A stretch of DNA of 64,000 nt from Ochromonas danica (GCA_015146655.1 VKHL01000024.1:1-64000), one strand, 5' to 3'. Positions 20,731 to 32,380 are shown, counted from the stretch's first letter. Numbers and translations: made by a program. The notes: a model not told the origin generated them from the sequence alone.

Positions 20731-22750
20731 ATGTCCTTCAATTTTAAATGTCGCCAAGTTGATAAATATGACGGCCAATCAATTTACGCCAATGGAAAGG
20801 TAGTTTATGATCTTGGAAATTATCTTGGTGGTGGGGCTTCTGGATCTGTCTATCAAGGTTTTGAACCTTCCTGGGCTGGGACAGAGAAGGCCGTTGCTAT
20901 TAAAATCCTTAATCCTCTTGGATACAAAAATGTGGTCTTTGGCCAAATTAACCAATGCACTATTCTATTGAAAGGAAGACCTCTAAGCTCTGAGCAAGTG
21001 CATGGAAAAGCTCTGATGACTAGCGAGAATGTTTGGTGGATGATGCATCCCACTTCCAAGCTGATCTTTGCAGCCTTTGAAGATCCCCACCGTATGCAGC
21101 TACGTGAGCTTCCTCTAACGCGTTGTGTTGAAATATGGGGAATGAATCCGCTTAATATTGAGCATATCAATAGTGAAGCGGATATGGACAAGATCAATGT
21201 TAGTCAACAGACGGTCTCTGTGAATAATCGGAGCATTCGCATTCCTTTAGTCTCGCCGAAGTATTTGAAGTTCTTGAAAAGTAGACAGATGGTGTGCCGT
21301 GAGATGTCGAATATGGCACAGGTGGGCGAACACCCGAATATCGTGAGCTTATTAGAAGTGCTGGAGCTTGTTCAAGACTCGAAGACCACGCTGTTTCTTG
21401 TTCTAGAATTGGTCAATGGAGGCGAGCTTTTTGATCGCCTCAAAGCTGGAATACATGGTAATGTTGAAGATTTTGCGCGAAGATATTTTACGCAGTTGAT
21501 ATCTGGATTAGAATACTGCCATAAGAAGGGCGTTGTGCACAGAGATCTCAAACCAGAGAATTTACTCCTTTCAGATCCTTCTGACAGTGCAATTCTCAAG
21601 ATTGGGGACTTTGGTTTGTCTGCGGTTGTATTTGCAGCTGAAGCAAGCTCATTATCCACCAGTGCTCCAATGGATGTTAGAGATTTGCGAGTTAGCAGTG
21701 GTAGAAAGGAAGTCTTATCCACCCCTCCGAAGGGATCGAATGTTGGTGTTGTTTCTGTGTCTCCTTTGGCTAGTGGCGACTTGGCACCTGGATCTGTCCG
21801 TCGTTTGCGTAGTGTTGTTGGTTCTCCGCATTATATTGCTCCTGAGATCGGGTTGGATGGTAAGGATTGATAGTTTTATTTTACGTGATTACGGTGAAAG
21901 ATTAACACTCATTTTTTATCTAGATCCAGCTGGCTATGATGGTCGGAAAGTTGATATGTGGAGTGCAGGAGTAATCCTCTATTCACTTTTCACAGGATCC
22001 TTGCCTTTTGGATCCGACCTGTCTTGCTGCCCTCGCTTTAAGCGGTACAAGCATTGGATGTGCACGGAGTATGTGCAATCTGTGAGAGAAAATAAGGAAG
22101 TTGTTGTTCCGAATTGGTTTTGGCCAGTTCAAGCTTCTCCTTCAGTTGGAAGTCTGCTGGTGGGTTTACTTCAGTTCGATCCAACTCTTCGCCTCACTGC
22201 ATCGGAAGTAATGCGGCATCCATGGTTCTTGGGTCATACCTCGTGTGGAAATAGCATTTCTTTATCAATGATTACAAGACAGTCATCTCCTGAGCTGCCT
22301 CCTCCCATTATCCGCATTGCCAGCGTTGCTTCGAATAATTCTCAATCTTCCCAGTCTTCGAGACACCAGAATTTACCATGCTCTATACCTAATCCACAAG
22401 GCAGTGCATCGCTATCGATCCAAGAAAACCACCACATGATCGGCACCACTGCTGTGCGCAACAACGGGCAGGAAGTTTCAACCATTACTCGTCTGCTTCA
22501 ATCAGTTGCCTTCAATGACGAGTTGCCTACTGCGAATGCCAATCATTCTGGTTACATGGCTAACAGAGAGCAACTTAGGCAAAAAGAAGCGGCTGCGATG
22601 ATGGGGTCGGGTTTCTCTGCTGTGGGACAGGAGAATCATACTTTGCAGAGAACAGGTTTAGAAAGAAGATTTCCTCGTTCAGGACGCTCCAATTCACCTA
22701 TTGATGCCAACGAACGAGATGATAAAACTCATCCAGAGGAGCGCTCATAG
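20731..22750 (+). CDS. CAMK-like Ser/Thr protein kinase with large inserts
   Basis: Two exons, 20731-21859 and 21924-22750, give 651 residues. The glycine loop is LGGGASGSVYQG (about 32), the ATP lysine is in AVAIKIL (about 57), the catalytic loop is HRDLKPENLLL (about 269), and DFGLSAV and SPHYIAPE follow. The APE segment continues directly across the intron into KVDMWSAGVILYSLFTGSLPF. An insertion of about 130 residues lies between the lysine and the region expected to hold the helix-C glutamate. A second insert, Ser-rich and about 70 residues, lies in the activation segment. After the kinase domain a disordered Ser/Asn/Gln tail runs to the end. The sequence is closest to the CAMK/SNF1-CHK group. 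No calmodulin-binding site or EF-hand is seen. Confidence 0.8.
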
Positions 22751-22909
22751 TTGATCGATGATTTAACAGAGCGTTTGATTATGAATTATGATAAAACCAT
22801 TTAGGCACCATTGTTGCCAATTTATATAGTTGTGATTGCTGATTGTGTTCAATATACGTTTCCAATTTCCTCATGTGCGATGAGTCTTTGGATTGCTTTC
22901 CCTACAAGT

Positions 22910-23290
22910 TGACCTTAACTAGATAGTAGCTTGTCCATAACTGCTAAATTAACACATTACATCGAAAATGAGTGGATGAGGCTTAACGGTCTTTTGCAAA
23001 GGAGTGCAGCGTTGCCTCAACAACTTTCAAAATTGCTTAAAGACAAAAAATATATATATTATTTCAATATTTTTATATATATATCTTAAATTTTCTCAAA
23101 AAAATATCGAATCTCCGATCAAGGAACATTTGTTGAAATACATAGTATTGAAGGAAAGTGATCCTTCAAGTTGACATTGAGCAGATAGCCAACCTCCATC
23201 GTCTAAAACTGCTGAATTTGTGTTGAAAATGAGTGGGTGAGGATCAACGGATCTTTTGCAAAGGTGGTGTGCCCAGAGTGGTGCGTTGCC
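22910..23290. repeat. Diverged direct repeat pair in an intergenic region
   Basis: A block around 22910-23020 and one around 23170-23285 share AAAATGAGTGG(A/G)TGAGG, then AACGG(A)TCTTTTGCAAAGG, then GTGCG/AGCGTTGCC, with looser similarity upstream (TTGAC...AG(A)TAG...). Between them is an AT-only stretch (23047-23105) with TATATA runs. The pair suggests a local duplication or the ends of a decayed insertion. The rest of 22751-23565 holds no gene. Confidence 0.55.
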
Positions 23291-23565
23291 CCAGCCTCAG
23301 CACCCGGCAGTCAGCACTGCCTTGTCGTCTCTCTGTGCTCTCGCTCCTACTCTCCGCACTGCTTGGGCTCGTCTCCTCCTCTCTCTGGAGGACATGGCAG
23401 ATAACTGGTCGTCTTGCTTGCTCTTGTATCCACTCTGTCTCATTGCCAGAAACCTCTGCTGTATTTGCTGTTAGTCTATATCATTTGTGAGATATTAGCC
23501 TGGAAGAATCAAATGCTCCAGCTGCTCTGTGATTGATAATAAGGAAGAAAATTCTAATTATACAC

Positions 23566-25708
23566 ATGGACCGTTTGAAGAAAGTTGTCAATGACTTCTC
23601 AAAGTTGGAGGTGAACTATGGCGCAATCTATGTCTATGCCTTAGGTAAGGGTGTTAGTTTTATTTCTTTGTTTCATTTCTCAGTAATTGTCATTCACTGG
23701 GTTCAGGAATTTGTATTATGAATGGCAAGCAAGTCATTCTCTGGAATTACGGTACGTCTCACCATTTATTTCGTTTTATTATGTTTTGACTGAATCATTC
23801 TTCTTGTTTGTATCTATTCCAGGTATTGTTAATCAAGGGTTGTGGCTGTACTTTGTGGCAATCGTGGTTTCTGCCATCGCTTACCTTTGCCTCACAAATT
23901 GCTATAGTGAAATGATCTCAATAATCCCTTTCTCTGGTGGATGCTATGGTTATGTTCGGTGTTCCTTGGGTCCTTTGTTTGGATATATCGTAGGTTGTAT
24001 AGAGACTGCCAAGTATATTCTTTACACGACTGCTTCAATCTATCTCTTTGGACACATCTTTCTGTATGTTTATCAATTTGACGAAGATTGGTTACCTGTT
24101 ATATGGCTGGCTTTTTACTTTTTAGCCATTTTTATACAAGCATTCGGTGGGCAGATCATATGGTGGTCCTGGGGTCTGCTTGCTTTGGCAATTCTCACAG
24201 TTCAGCTTATTTTCGTCTTTGGGGCAATCAAAGAAGGACGTTTGGAAAATCTTCGCTATTCGTCCAATGAATTTGACAACAGTGGTAGAGATTTCATGAA
24301 TATTCTTCCTCTTGCGGGGTATTTCTTCACTGGTATTGATTGTGTTCGCACTTGTGCCAATGATCAGGTGGGCTCTACATGTTTAAATTTGCTTTCGATA
24401 TTTTTTGACACTCTGTGTATGTTTCAGTCTAACAAAACAGTTCCTCGTGCAATGGTGATCGTGATGTATTTTACTATTGCACTAGCATTGTCAACTGTGG
24501 TTGCTGCTCGTTCATATGTTTCAAACCCTGCTGACCTGGGGAACGATCCATATCCGTATAGTTTCGGTATTGACATTGTGCTCAAGCACATTAACCATCG
24601 GAAGTCTACCTTTTTCTCTCTTGCTGGTGTCATTGGAAGTTCTCTCGGCTTTAGTTATGGTGGAGCAAGACAAATGCGCGCCATGGCTTCATCTGGACTT
24701 TTGCCTCCTTTTCTCGTTGGTAGTCAGCATTACAACATTTACGAAGTTGTTACTGGCCGAAGTGCAGAACCGGATGGTGTTAAAGAGACTAAGCCTGTAG
24801 TGGCGTTGATTGTGTGCTCTGTGCTAAGCTACACCCTATTGGTAGCAGGTTACTATGAGATAGAGAACTTCCAGATTCGTATGCTACGCATGGCTGGAAT
24901 CGCTACGTGCGTCGAGATTTGGGGGATGTTAAGTGGATATGTTATCTTCTCAACTCGATTCAGCCATCTTGAAAGGGGCTTTCGCAGTCCCTTCGGTATC
25001 TTGGGAGCAATAATCGGGATGCTGTTCTTCGTGCTTATTTTTATTTCTTACTTTGGTTATGGTGGAGAAGACCGTGTTGCAATTGGCTGCTCGTTGATTT
25101 TGTACATATTTCTCAGTTTGTTGTATTACATATTTGTGGCGAAGAAGAGACAGTTCTTCTCAAAAGAAGAACAAGAGAAGTTCATGAAAGCCTATGTGGT
25201 AAATGGTTAGTTTTTGCTCCATCACTTTCTGCTTTCATTGTTCCTAATACTTCATGTCTTTAAAGCTAATCGTAGGAAGAAAAGGGGCGCTACTTCGCAA
25301 AAAGGCCTTCGTAAACCGTACAGCTTATTTGGTGATATCTTGGTCAGGGTGTACACGAACATCGCTGTTGCCATGTCGGTTGCCAACTCCTTGGGCTCCT
25401 CGTCTAATTCTTCTAGAGGCCGTGAGCTTAGCATTGGGAGCAAGATTTGTTCCAATGTTGCGGATACTTCATCTGCTTCCCAAACAGATCATGGCGGCGG
25501 CTCCATTGATTTGTACTCTATTGAACAAAGCAAGAGCTTCCACCTCAGCCATCACAGTCATTTACTATCTACTATCCCTCACAATAAGGTTATACCTGAT
25601 ATCGGCGTTGGCGAAACGAATGAAGAGGATGAACGACTGAACTTCTCCGAAAACAACGAGAAAAGCATGCGCGTCAGTACACCCTCTGTTCTAATTCGAC
25701 CAGTCTAG
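23566..25708 (+). CDS. APC-superfamily amino acid transporter
   Basis: This is a membrane permease for amino acids or polyamines. Five exons, 23566-23644, 23707-23751, 23823-24367, 24428-25205 and 25266-25708, sum to an exact frame of 629 residues. The first two tiny exons encode TM1 and the unwound substrate site (YALGICIMNGKQVILWNYG). About 11-12 hydrophobic helices follow, including IPFSGGCYGYVRCSLGPLFGYIVGCIE (TM3), ETAKYILYTTASIYLFG and the late SFGYSG/GGARQMRAMA segment. The C-terminal 150 residues are polar, Ser/His-rich and probably cytosolic. The substrate cannot be set from sequence alone. The presence of introns in the first 45 codons explains why no single long frame covers the start. 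Confidence 0.85.
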
Positions 25709-26094
25709 CTTGATTTGTGGCCTTCTATCTTCCTCAATTCCATTGCTTCTTAGTTTCTCATGTCTACATTTCTGTCTCTATTCCAATGGCTTTCCACGTC
25801 TTATATACAATTAGGTTTTGACGGCGTCTTCTTCTCCATTGAAAAAGTCTGACTTCTATTTACTCTTCTCTCATCACGAGATCTTCTAATAACCTCTCCC
25901 CCTTTATTTATTTAATACTCTACCTCCTGGAGCAAATTGAACAGCATTAAAATGAATTCAATATTAGTATCTCATTACTCTGCTGTGTGTTGCTCATTTG
26001 TGTTTGTGCGTTTACTTTTTAGCTAGATTTTTGAATAAGTGTGGATTGTAAATGCTTTCTATGTACCTTGTAAAAATTGTTTAAATAGGGAGAG
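25709..26094. other. Intergenic, T/C-rich
   Basis: Pyrimidine-rich 3' flank of the transporter gene. No gene or repeat is seen. Confidence 0.5.
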
Positions 26095-26336
26095 CTATCT
26101 TAATGTTCTTAAATAACTGTTGATTTGGTGCAACTTTTCTGTTTCACAAAGTGTTGTGCTTTTGATGCCATTCGGAACTTCGTTTCCGCCAAGCAAAGTG
26201 TACTTTCTGGCTTTGTAAGGCCAATTGGTTTTTGTAGACTTATTGAATACTTCCATGATCAATGTTTTGTTGGCAGCTGTTTGCTTGACCTTTGAACCGT
26301 CACTGAATTTCGTGACCTTTTCAAGTAGCTCAGACC
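26095..26336 (-). CDS. Possible 3' exon of an unrecognised gene
   Basis: On the minus strand a frame of about 80 codons begins right after a good acceptor (TTTTGCTTTCGCAG) at 26337 and ends at TAG 26097-26095. The composition is protein-like: SELLEKVTKFSDGSK, KTLIMEVFNKSTKTNWPYKA, KYTLLGGNEVPNG. A plausible upstream exon (about 26400-26480) reads SPIYFISFFTYSKRLQKQ before a GTAAG donor and joins in phase. Further upstream the frame meets a stop and I found no start. It could be the tail of a real short gene or a relic. No family is recognised. Confidence 0.35.
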
Positions 26337-26480
26337 CTGCGAAAGCAAAACAAAACCGAACAATGGGTCGTTTAATCTAATCGTCACCAAGCAAGACTTA
26401 AACTTACTATTATTAACTCCTGTCATTTGCTTTTGCAAGCGCTTTGAGTACGTGAAGAAAGAGATGAAATAGATGGGACT

Positions 26481-27072
26481 TTGTTCAACTTAATTCAACT
26501 TATATTAAATTTTAGAACATTGTGCGCTTATTTTCCCCCGTGATCTTGCTGTGTGGGTGTGATGTAACGATGTACAGTACGAGTAACGGCTCTGGCGCTG
26601 CCGCTTTTCACCGCAACACAGCACACAGTGCAAGCACCACCCCACAGCTCAGCACATGCCACAGCGCAACAAGACAGACCAGACAAAGCGACAGAAAGAA
26701 GTCCCGAAGAAGTTTGTAGTCCACTACAGCAAGCACGACCAGTCCAAGTCGAATAACTCTCCATCCTGCTGGCTCTGCCATACAATAGGGTTGCAAATCA
26801 AACACTCGACAGGCGGATTAAAATTGGAAATTTTTTATTCATTGGCTTTATTATTGGGGAGAGTTTAATCAAGTGACTATTTGAAGAGATTCCCTTCATC
26901 CCCAAGTTACTTTCCTATTATCATTTTTACTATTGTTTTATTTTCAGTTCTCGACTTCTATTTTCATTAGAAAATCTGGTGATAATTTAGAGAACCATTC
27001 ATAAGCAATTGTTTCTCTTGAAATCCTTGATAACATTTCGACCGTTCGATTCTCTGAAAACTATAGTGCAGA
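26481..27072. other. Intergenic with a GC-rich, AC-skewed island
   Basis: Bases 26585-26740 are much richer in C and A than the flanks (CACAGC, CAGCAC, GACCAGAC words) and abut AT-rich DNA on both sides. Short frames across it have no motif. It probably includes the promoter of the downstream kinase. Confidence 0.4.
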
Positions 27073-29186
27073 ATGGGTGCAGGTGCTTCAATTGCGGATC
27101 AACAGGGGCTTCAAAAGGCTATGGAAGCTGAGCGTGCACGGCCATCTCGTGCAGTCGACAATAGTATGCGAGCCTCCCAGAGATCAGTCACGCGTGGAAG
27201 TGTCCGAGCGATGGCCTTGATGAATCATGCGCGTCAAGAAAACTCTTATCTTAGAGCAGATGTACTGTCTTCGTATCATCGGAAATCAGACCGTGACAAG
27301 GAAAAGTCCTCCCATCGCCTGCAACCTGATGGTGTGCCTGATGCAAAAGGCAAAAAGTTTGTAGAGGGAAGTGGCACGAAACCTGTTTCGCCTGATGCCC
27401 CTCTAGATCAGATCAATGAGCGATCTGGTAGTATGGATGAGCAGTCTGGAGAAGGGCTGCAAAGCTTATCAATGTTCCGATCTAACTTTAACTTGAAATT
27501 AAATCTGGGCGCTGGAGGTGAAAATGAGGAAACTGACTGGACTCAAGGAGGAGTTTCTGATACGGAGGATGATGTTGATGTTAGTTTGAACAGATTTGAC
27601 AATCGGTTGATTGAATTACCCAATGAAGATGCCTCTTCAAGTGCTTCGCCTGATGTTTCTGCGGCCAGAAGACGAAATGCTAGTCAAGCTGAAGCAGAAG
27701 TTCCTGCTTTGAGTGTCAATGTGGATGGATTGAATGTTGGTGTCGGTGCTCAAGGTATCATTCGCCCTGATCGATCAGCTGAGAGCAGAGTGGGAAAGCT
27801 ACCAATGCGTGAACGTCTCGTTATTCTCTGTAAACTTGGAGCTGGCGCAAGTAGTGCGGTTTACAAAGCTTTGGATTTACATGAAATGCGTTTGGTTGCT
27901 TTGAAGACAATCCAAGTCTATGACAAGTAAGCTATCAATCCTGTATATTCAATCAATGATTATCTATTCCTCTATTTACTTTTAATTATGCTGTTCTGAA
28001 TAGGGACAAGAGAGTGCAGATGATTCGTGAGTTGTCTGCTCTTTTCCAACTCATTCGAGAAAATTCTCGACGAGAAAGTACGATGAATCGTCAGAAGTTA
28101 TTAAGACGTCCTGAGAAGTATATTGTGGACTTCTTCGACGCCTTCTCAAACCTGGAGGATGGAGTTGTCTGTCTCATGATAGAATATATGGATGGTGGCT
28201 CTTTACAAGATATAGTGGATCAAGGTGGTTGTGATGACGAGTCCACTCTTGCTAATATTTCGATCCAAGCTCTTAAAGGTCTCTCTTTTCTTCATGGCAA
28301 TTTACAGCTTCATCGAGATCTGAAACCTGGTCAGTATTTTCCTCTTCATTTTCTATAATGCAGCTTAATTATTGATTGTAATTCTGTGTGTGCATTAGCC
28401 AATTTCTTGATATCACATCGTGGTGAGGTAAAGGTTGCTGATCTTGGCATTATGAAGCAACTGGTTCAGACGAAACCTGGCCAGCTGCCTCGCACTAATA
28501 CTTTCGTTGGCACTGCTTCCTATATGTCACCTGAACGTATTGATGGCAAAGAGTACTCTTTTCCATCGGATATATGGGCTTTTGGCCTTTCTTTGATGAC
28601 TCTCGCTATGGGTCGGTTACCCATTGATACCCAGGGTGGGTACTGGAGTATTCTTCATGGCATTCGTGATGCTCCTCCCCCTTCTTTACCAGAATCGTTT
28701 AGTCCTGAATTTCGAGATTTTATCGGCGTTTGCTTGAAGAAGAAGCCTGAAGAACGTGCTTCATGTAATGAGTTGCTGAAGCACAAGTTCTTGAACAAGG
28801 CAGTGCCTGACGATCTCACCTATGACCAGTCTTATGATCGCGGTAAAAAGGAACTGCTGTCCATAGTACAAGCCGTGATATCCCATGTAACACAGTTACG
28901 GGCTGATTATCGTGATAAATGTAGTAGTGAGATGGATTACAAATCTCAATGTGGTGTGGGACATGAGCGTGTCTTCGGCAATCTCTACGCGGACAATATA
29001 TCCACAATATTGCGGCGTGTTATATTACAAGAAGATGATAGAGCTGTCCCTTCAGCTAATGATCGATTGCGTAGACGCAAGCCTCGCCTTGCGATACTTT
29101 CTAGACAGCTTCACATACAGATGGACCGCGCTTTGGTTGAAGTGAAGGAGTTCATCCACTCCTTGCAACAACAAGAACAGTCATAA
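27073..29186 (+). CDS. MAP2K-like protein kinase with N-myristoylation signal
   Basis: Three exons, 27073-27926, 28004-28329 and 28399-29186, give 655 residues. The protein starts MGAGASIA, a strong N-myristoylation motif, so it is probably membrane-tethered. About 240 residues of polar, disordered sequence precede the kinase domain. The domain reads LGAGASSAVYKA, LVALKTI, then IEYMDGGSLQDIV, the catalytic loop HRDLKPANFL (split by intron 2) and ADLGIMKQL in place of DFG. It continues with GTASYMSPERI and SDIWAFGLSLMTLAMGRLP. The DGGSL and MSPERI blocks are MAP2K/STE7 traits. About 120 residues follow the domain (HVTQLRADYRDKC...). The DLG variant for DFG occurs in some active kinases. Confidence 0.8.
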
Positions 29187-29759
29187 CAAATGAGCAGCAT
29201 TCTTACCCTCTACCACTTCACTTCTCCATGTTGTTCTAATTGCCAAGCAATCCAATCCATCCGCGACCCTGGTGACGAGCTACTACATAATATTCTCATT
29301 CACTTCAGTACTGTATGTATGTTGTTGTCTTCTACAAGTATCTCTCTCTCTCTCTCGCTCTGCTGTTGTCTTCTTGTCAGCCTCAGCCCATGCTGCCTCT
29401 CCTCTGTCTTGGAGCTTCTTCGAATAACTCATTGTGAAGCAGATATACGAGGTGCTAACAAGCCTACTGTTCTATTGCGAATTCTTCTCTTGCCCTTCTC
29501 TTCTCTTCCACTCTTTACGGCCTACTGTAGATGTCTTCTCCCTTCTCATGATGATGATTCTCTCGCCTTTTCTGTGTGTTGGCATTAGTTTGGCAATTCC
29601 CTTGGCTTGTGTCATTCTATTTCCCTCTCATTAGTCATTAGATTGTATGGTATTAGTAACAGTGCCTAGATTTGCCATTTCTGTGTTGTTGTTAATTAGT
29701 TTACTTGGCTGCTGCTATGGTAATACGAGACTGATTGTCTTAGACTAGGTCTACTGGCA
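29187..29759. other. Intergenic, CT-rich
   Basis: Convergent gap between the kinase and the acireductone dioxygenase. It contains a TCTCTCTC run near 29340-29358. Overlapping pyrimidine-rich frames are not supported as genes. Confidence 0.5.
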
Positions 29760-30311
29760 TTAGACAGCGGCAGTCTGGAGGAAGCTTGTGACGTACTTCT
29801 GACGATGCTCATTCTCCTCTGTGATCTCTTCGCGGTTATAAGGTGTCCAGACAGGCTCACCTACGAAGAGTCGCATGGCCTTGATGTAGTCCTTCTCATC
29901 ACAGGAGAAGCGATGGTAGATGCCCTCGGGCACGATGATCAGATCACCTGTCTCTACGTGGACACGAATCCATTCATCATGAGCTCCGCGGATATCAAAA
30001 TATCCACTCCCTTCCACACAGTAGCGAATCTCTTCATCATAGTGGATATGCTCCTTGTAGAACTTCTTGATCATATTGTCGTAGTCCTTCAACGCCTCTT
30101 TGCTAATCGTACAGACATCACTATAGGTGTATCCTCGATCTTCACGGATCTTTTGAAGAGTTGGGTCTTCAGGACCTGTGATACCTGACCAGGCTAAGAT
30201 GCCCAATTTCTTGAGGTAGTCAAAGGAGACTTCTGAGTCATATGCACGACGATGAGGTGCACGCTGATCTGTTTCAGTGTCATCATCCATAATCCAAGCA
30301 GTAATTGTCAT
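29760..30311 (-). CDS. ADI1: Acireductone dioxygenase (methionine salvage)
   Basis: This enzyme oxidises 1,2-dihydroxy-3-keto-5-methylthiopentene. Its iron form yields the methionine precursor. It is a single exon of 183 residues, the usual length. The cupin metal ligands are visible: His88, His90 and Glu94 in KEHIHYDEEIRYC, and His133 in GIYHRF. N-terminal (AWIMDDD) and C-terminal (RLFVGEPVWTPYNR) family blocks are intact. The ATG at 30311 was chosen. An upstream in-frame ATG at 30377 would add a Ser/Pro-rich leader without family support. Confidence 0.95.
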   Translation of the reverse strand: MTITAWIMDDDTETDQRAPHRRAYDSEVSFDYLKKLGILAWSGITGPEDPTLQKIREDRGYTYSDVCTISKEALKDYDNMIKKFYKEHIHYDEEIRYCVEGSGYFDIRGAHDEWIRVHVETGDLIIVPEGIYHRFSCDEKDYIKAMRLFVGEPVWTPYNREEITEENEHRQKYVTSFLQTAAV

Positions 30312-30761
30312 TTTGATCTTAAGGAAAGAGGAGTAGGAGAAGGGGAGTGAGGGAGAGGGAGAGAGAGACTGTCTCAATCAATAGCAGACTAGTCCAGACT
30401 ATGTGATGAGATGTGAAGATGGTAGCAGTGTGAGGAATATTCCACTGCTAACTGCCCATTCTGGCACTCTGGGAATTTGAATACCTACGAAAATACAAAA
30501 CTTCGAAAGTCCGAGTCCAGATTCCAAAAGAAGTAGAAGAGTACTACGGTAGTTCCTAGAAGAAGCGAGAAAATAATCTGTTGGTCAGGAGAATCGTTAA
30601 GAAAGGTTCTCCTTCTTAAGGTGAAGAAGGACGACAAGCAAAGCTTGCACTGGAGAAAGGAGAAGGCAAACAAGCTGTTGGGAGCTGTATTATACGACTT
30701 TAAAGTCCAGTTTTCTTGCTTCTAGCATACAGTCCAACACAGTCCACCATTATCCAAAACA
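30312..30761. other. Divergent promoter region
   Basis: Shared gap of 450 bases between acireductone dioxygenase (minus) and the HAD phosphatase (plus). It includes a GGGAGAGGGAGAGAGAGA purine run near 30345-30368. A minus-strand frame at 30485-30673 has two hydrophobic stretches but no ATG. Confidence 0.5.
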
Positions 30762-31739
30762 ATGAAAATAGCGAGAAAGGCGGTGGTCTTAGACATCGAT
30801 GGTGTCATCCTACGTGGGAATAAGGTGATTCCGGGTGCAAAAGAAGCTCTCGAAAAGCTGGTGAAAGCCAAGATCCCCTTTATCTTCGTCTCCAATGGAG
30901 GAGGTCTTCTAGAAGAAGTGAAAGCAGACCAACTCTCAGCCAAACTACATCAACACATCCGCAAAGAGCAAGTCCTTCTCTGCCACACGCCCTACTCTCA
31001 ACTAGTCCATCAATATGGCAAGGAGGCAGTGCTGGTCGTGGGCAAGGAGTCCTGCCTCGAGGTGGCGCAGTCCTATGGCTTCCACCATCTCTACCGCCCG
31101 ATTGACTTCTACCACCATGACCCACATGTCTGCCCCACCAAGACTTCTCCCTCTATTACCTCTGGTAAGAGGTTGGAGAAACTACCTGATATCGCTGTGG
31201 CAATGATCTTCCATGACCCTGTGGACTGGGCGCTGGACATGCAAGTGCTCAGTGATGTCCTCGTCCGGCAACAGCTACAGCAACAGACTGCTGACCATTC
31301 ACCACCTCAACAACGCATCCCCTTATTCAACTGCAACCCAGATATCGTCTATAATAACGAATATCCTCACCCACGCTTCACCCAAGGAGCCTTTCTAGAA
31401 GCATTTCGCCATCTCTTCCAAGTTTACCATCACATCCCACTGGAAGTCACGCAATTTGGCAAGCCTTATCCTATCCAGTATACTTTTGCAGAGAAGATGC
31501 TCCATGCTGAAGCTAATCGCATGCATTGCGAGGTGTCTACAGAGACCAGGTTCTTTGGTATTGGGGACAATCCTCTCTCGGATATTCAAGGAGCGAATCA
31601 AGCGGGTGAGCATTGGTCGTCTATCTTGGTTCGTACGGGCATCTTCCAATCTAACCGTGTCAATGATCTTCATAACCCAGCGGACCATGTTTGTCAGGAT
31701 GTAAACCATGCAGTGGATCTACTTCTTAGTCTTCCTTAG
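30762..31739 (+). CDS. HAD-superfamily class IIA hydrolase (CECR5/HDHD5-like)
   Basis: Single exon of 325 residues. The catalytic motif I is VVLDIDGVILRG (Asp10, Asp12). Motif II is IFVSNGGG, and the class IIA cap follows. The C-terminal motifs FGKPYPIQYTFAEKML (Lys) and FFGIGDNPLSDIQGANQAG (acidic motif IV) are complete. The pattern V-G-K-P-x-x-x-Y near the C-terminus and the spacing match the CECR5/Ykr070w group, which includes mitochondrial members of uncertain substrate. The very short N-terminus before motif I argues against a cleaved presequence here. Confidence 0.88.
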   Translation: MKIARKAVVLDIDGVILRGNKVIPGAKEALEKLVKAKIPFIFVSNGGGLLEEVKADQLSAKLHQHIRKEQVLLCHTPYSQLVHQYGKEAVLVVGKESCLEVAQSYGFHHLYRPIDFYHHDPHVCPTKTSPSITSGKRLEKLPDIAVAMIFHDPVDWALDMQVLSDVLVRQQLQQQTADHSPPQQRIPLFNCNPDIVYNNEYPHPRFTQGAFLEAFRHLFQVYHHIPLEVTQFGKPYPIQYTFAEKMLHAEANRMHCEVSTETRFFGIGDNPLSDIQGANQAGEHWSSILVRTGIFQSNRVNDLHNPADHVCQDVNHAVDLLLSLP

Positions 31740-32380
31740 TGATAGTAATAATAGAAGTCATAGCAATGAATGTGATAGCAATATATGGATGTGGTCTAGA
31801 GTAGAACAGGCCATGTGATTTGTTTAATCATTGTGTAGTGTGATGTGGTGTATTGCTTGTATCGAGAATGAAGGGTAAATGTCACGCTGTATTTGCCACG
31901 GTATGACTTTGAATGGGATCCAATCCACAGAGGCCGAGAGTCCCCTATTCTCGCGCGTTCGAATAATCGAGTTAACAACATAGTTTCCACTGCACTCGTT
32001 GCATGGGCGTTGGTTTCCACAGTACTGTACAGCTCGATGGAGCAAATTTCAAGTTTGAAGTCCAAAATTCTGGTGTTTTGTCTGTCCAACATCGAGTTTT
32101 CTTCCCTGACCACGTCACCCAGAGAGCCAGAGGGCAAGTTGACTTCTTCTGATTCATCACCTCGCTGTGCTGCTGATGACTCTCACTGACAGAGTGACAG
32201 TGACAGTGACAGTGACAGTGACAGTGACGGTAACCTTGTTGCCACTTCTGCAGCCTCGCGCAGTGGCAAGAACCACGACAATCCCTCTCATTCTGACTGA
32301 TTCACTGACTAGTTGACCTCGCCAATCCTTTTGCAATCATCTATTTCTAGCTACTAGAATCATCGTCTTCATCATTGAAT
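31740..32380. other. Intergenic with short GACAGT tandem array
   Basis: A hexamer array (GACAGT)n, about seven units, lies at 32183-32227. Overlapping frames on both strands at 31796-32189 are long but have no motif, and neither could be chosen. The segment ends in the promoter of the plastid PDZ gene. Confidence 0.5.

Noticed and set aside
30485-30673. Minus-strand hydrophobic frame of 62 codons
   Set aside because: No ATG, and it lies in a short divergent promoter.
31796-32189. Overlapping frames on both strands of about 100 codons
   Set aside because: Neither has a motif, splice support or better composition than the other.
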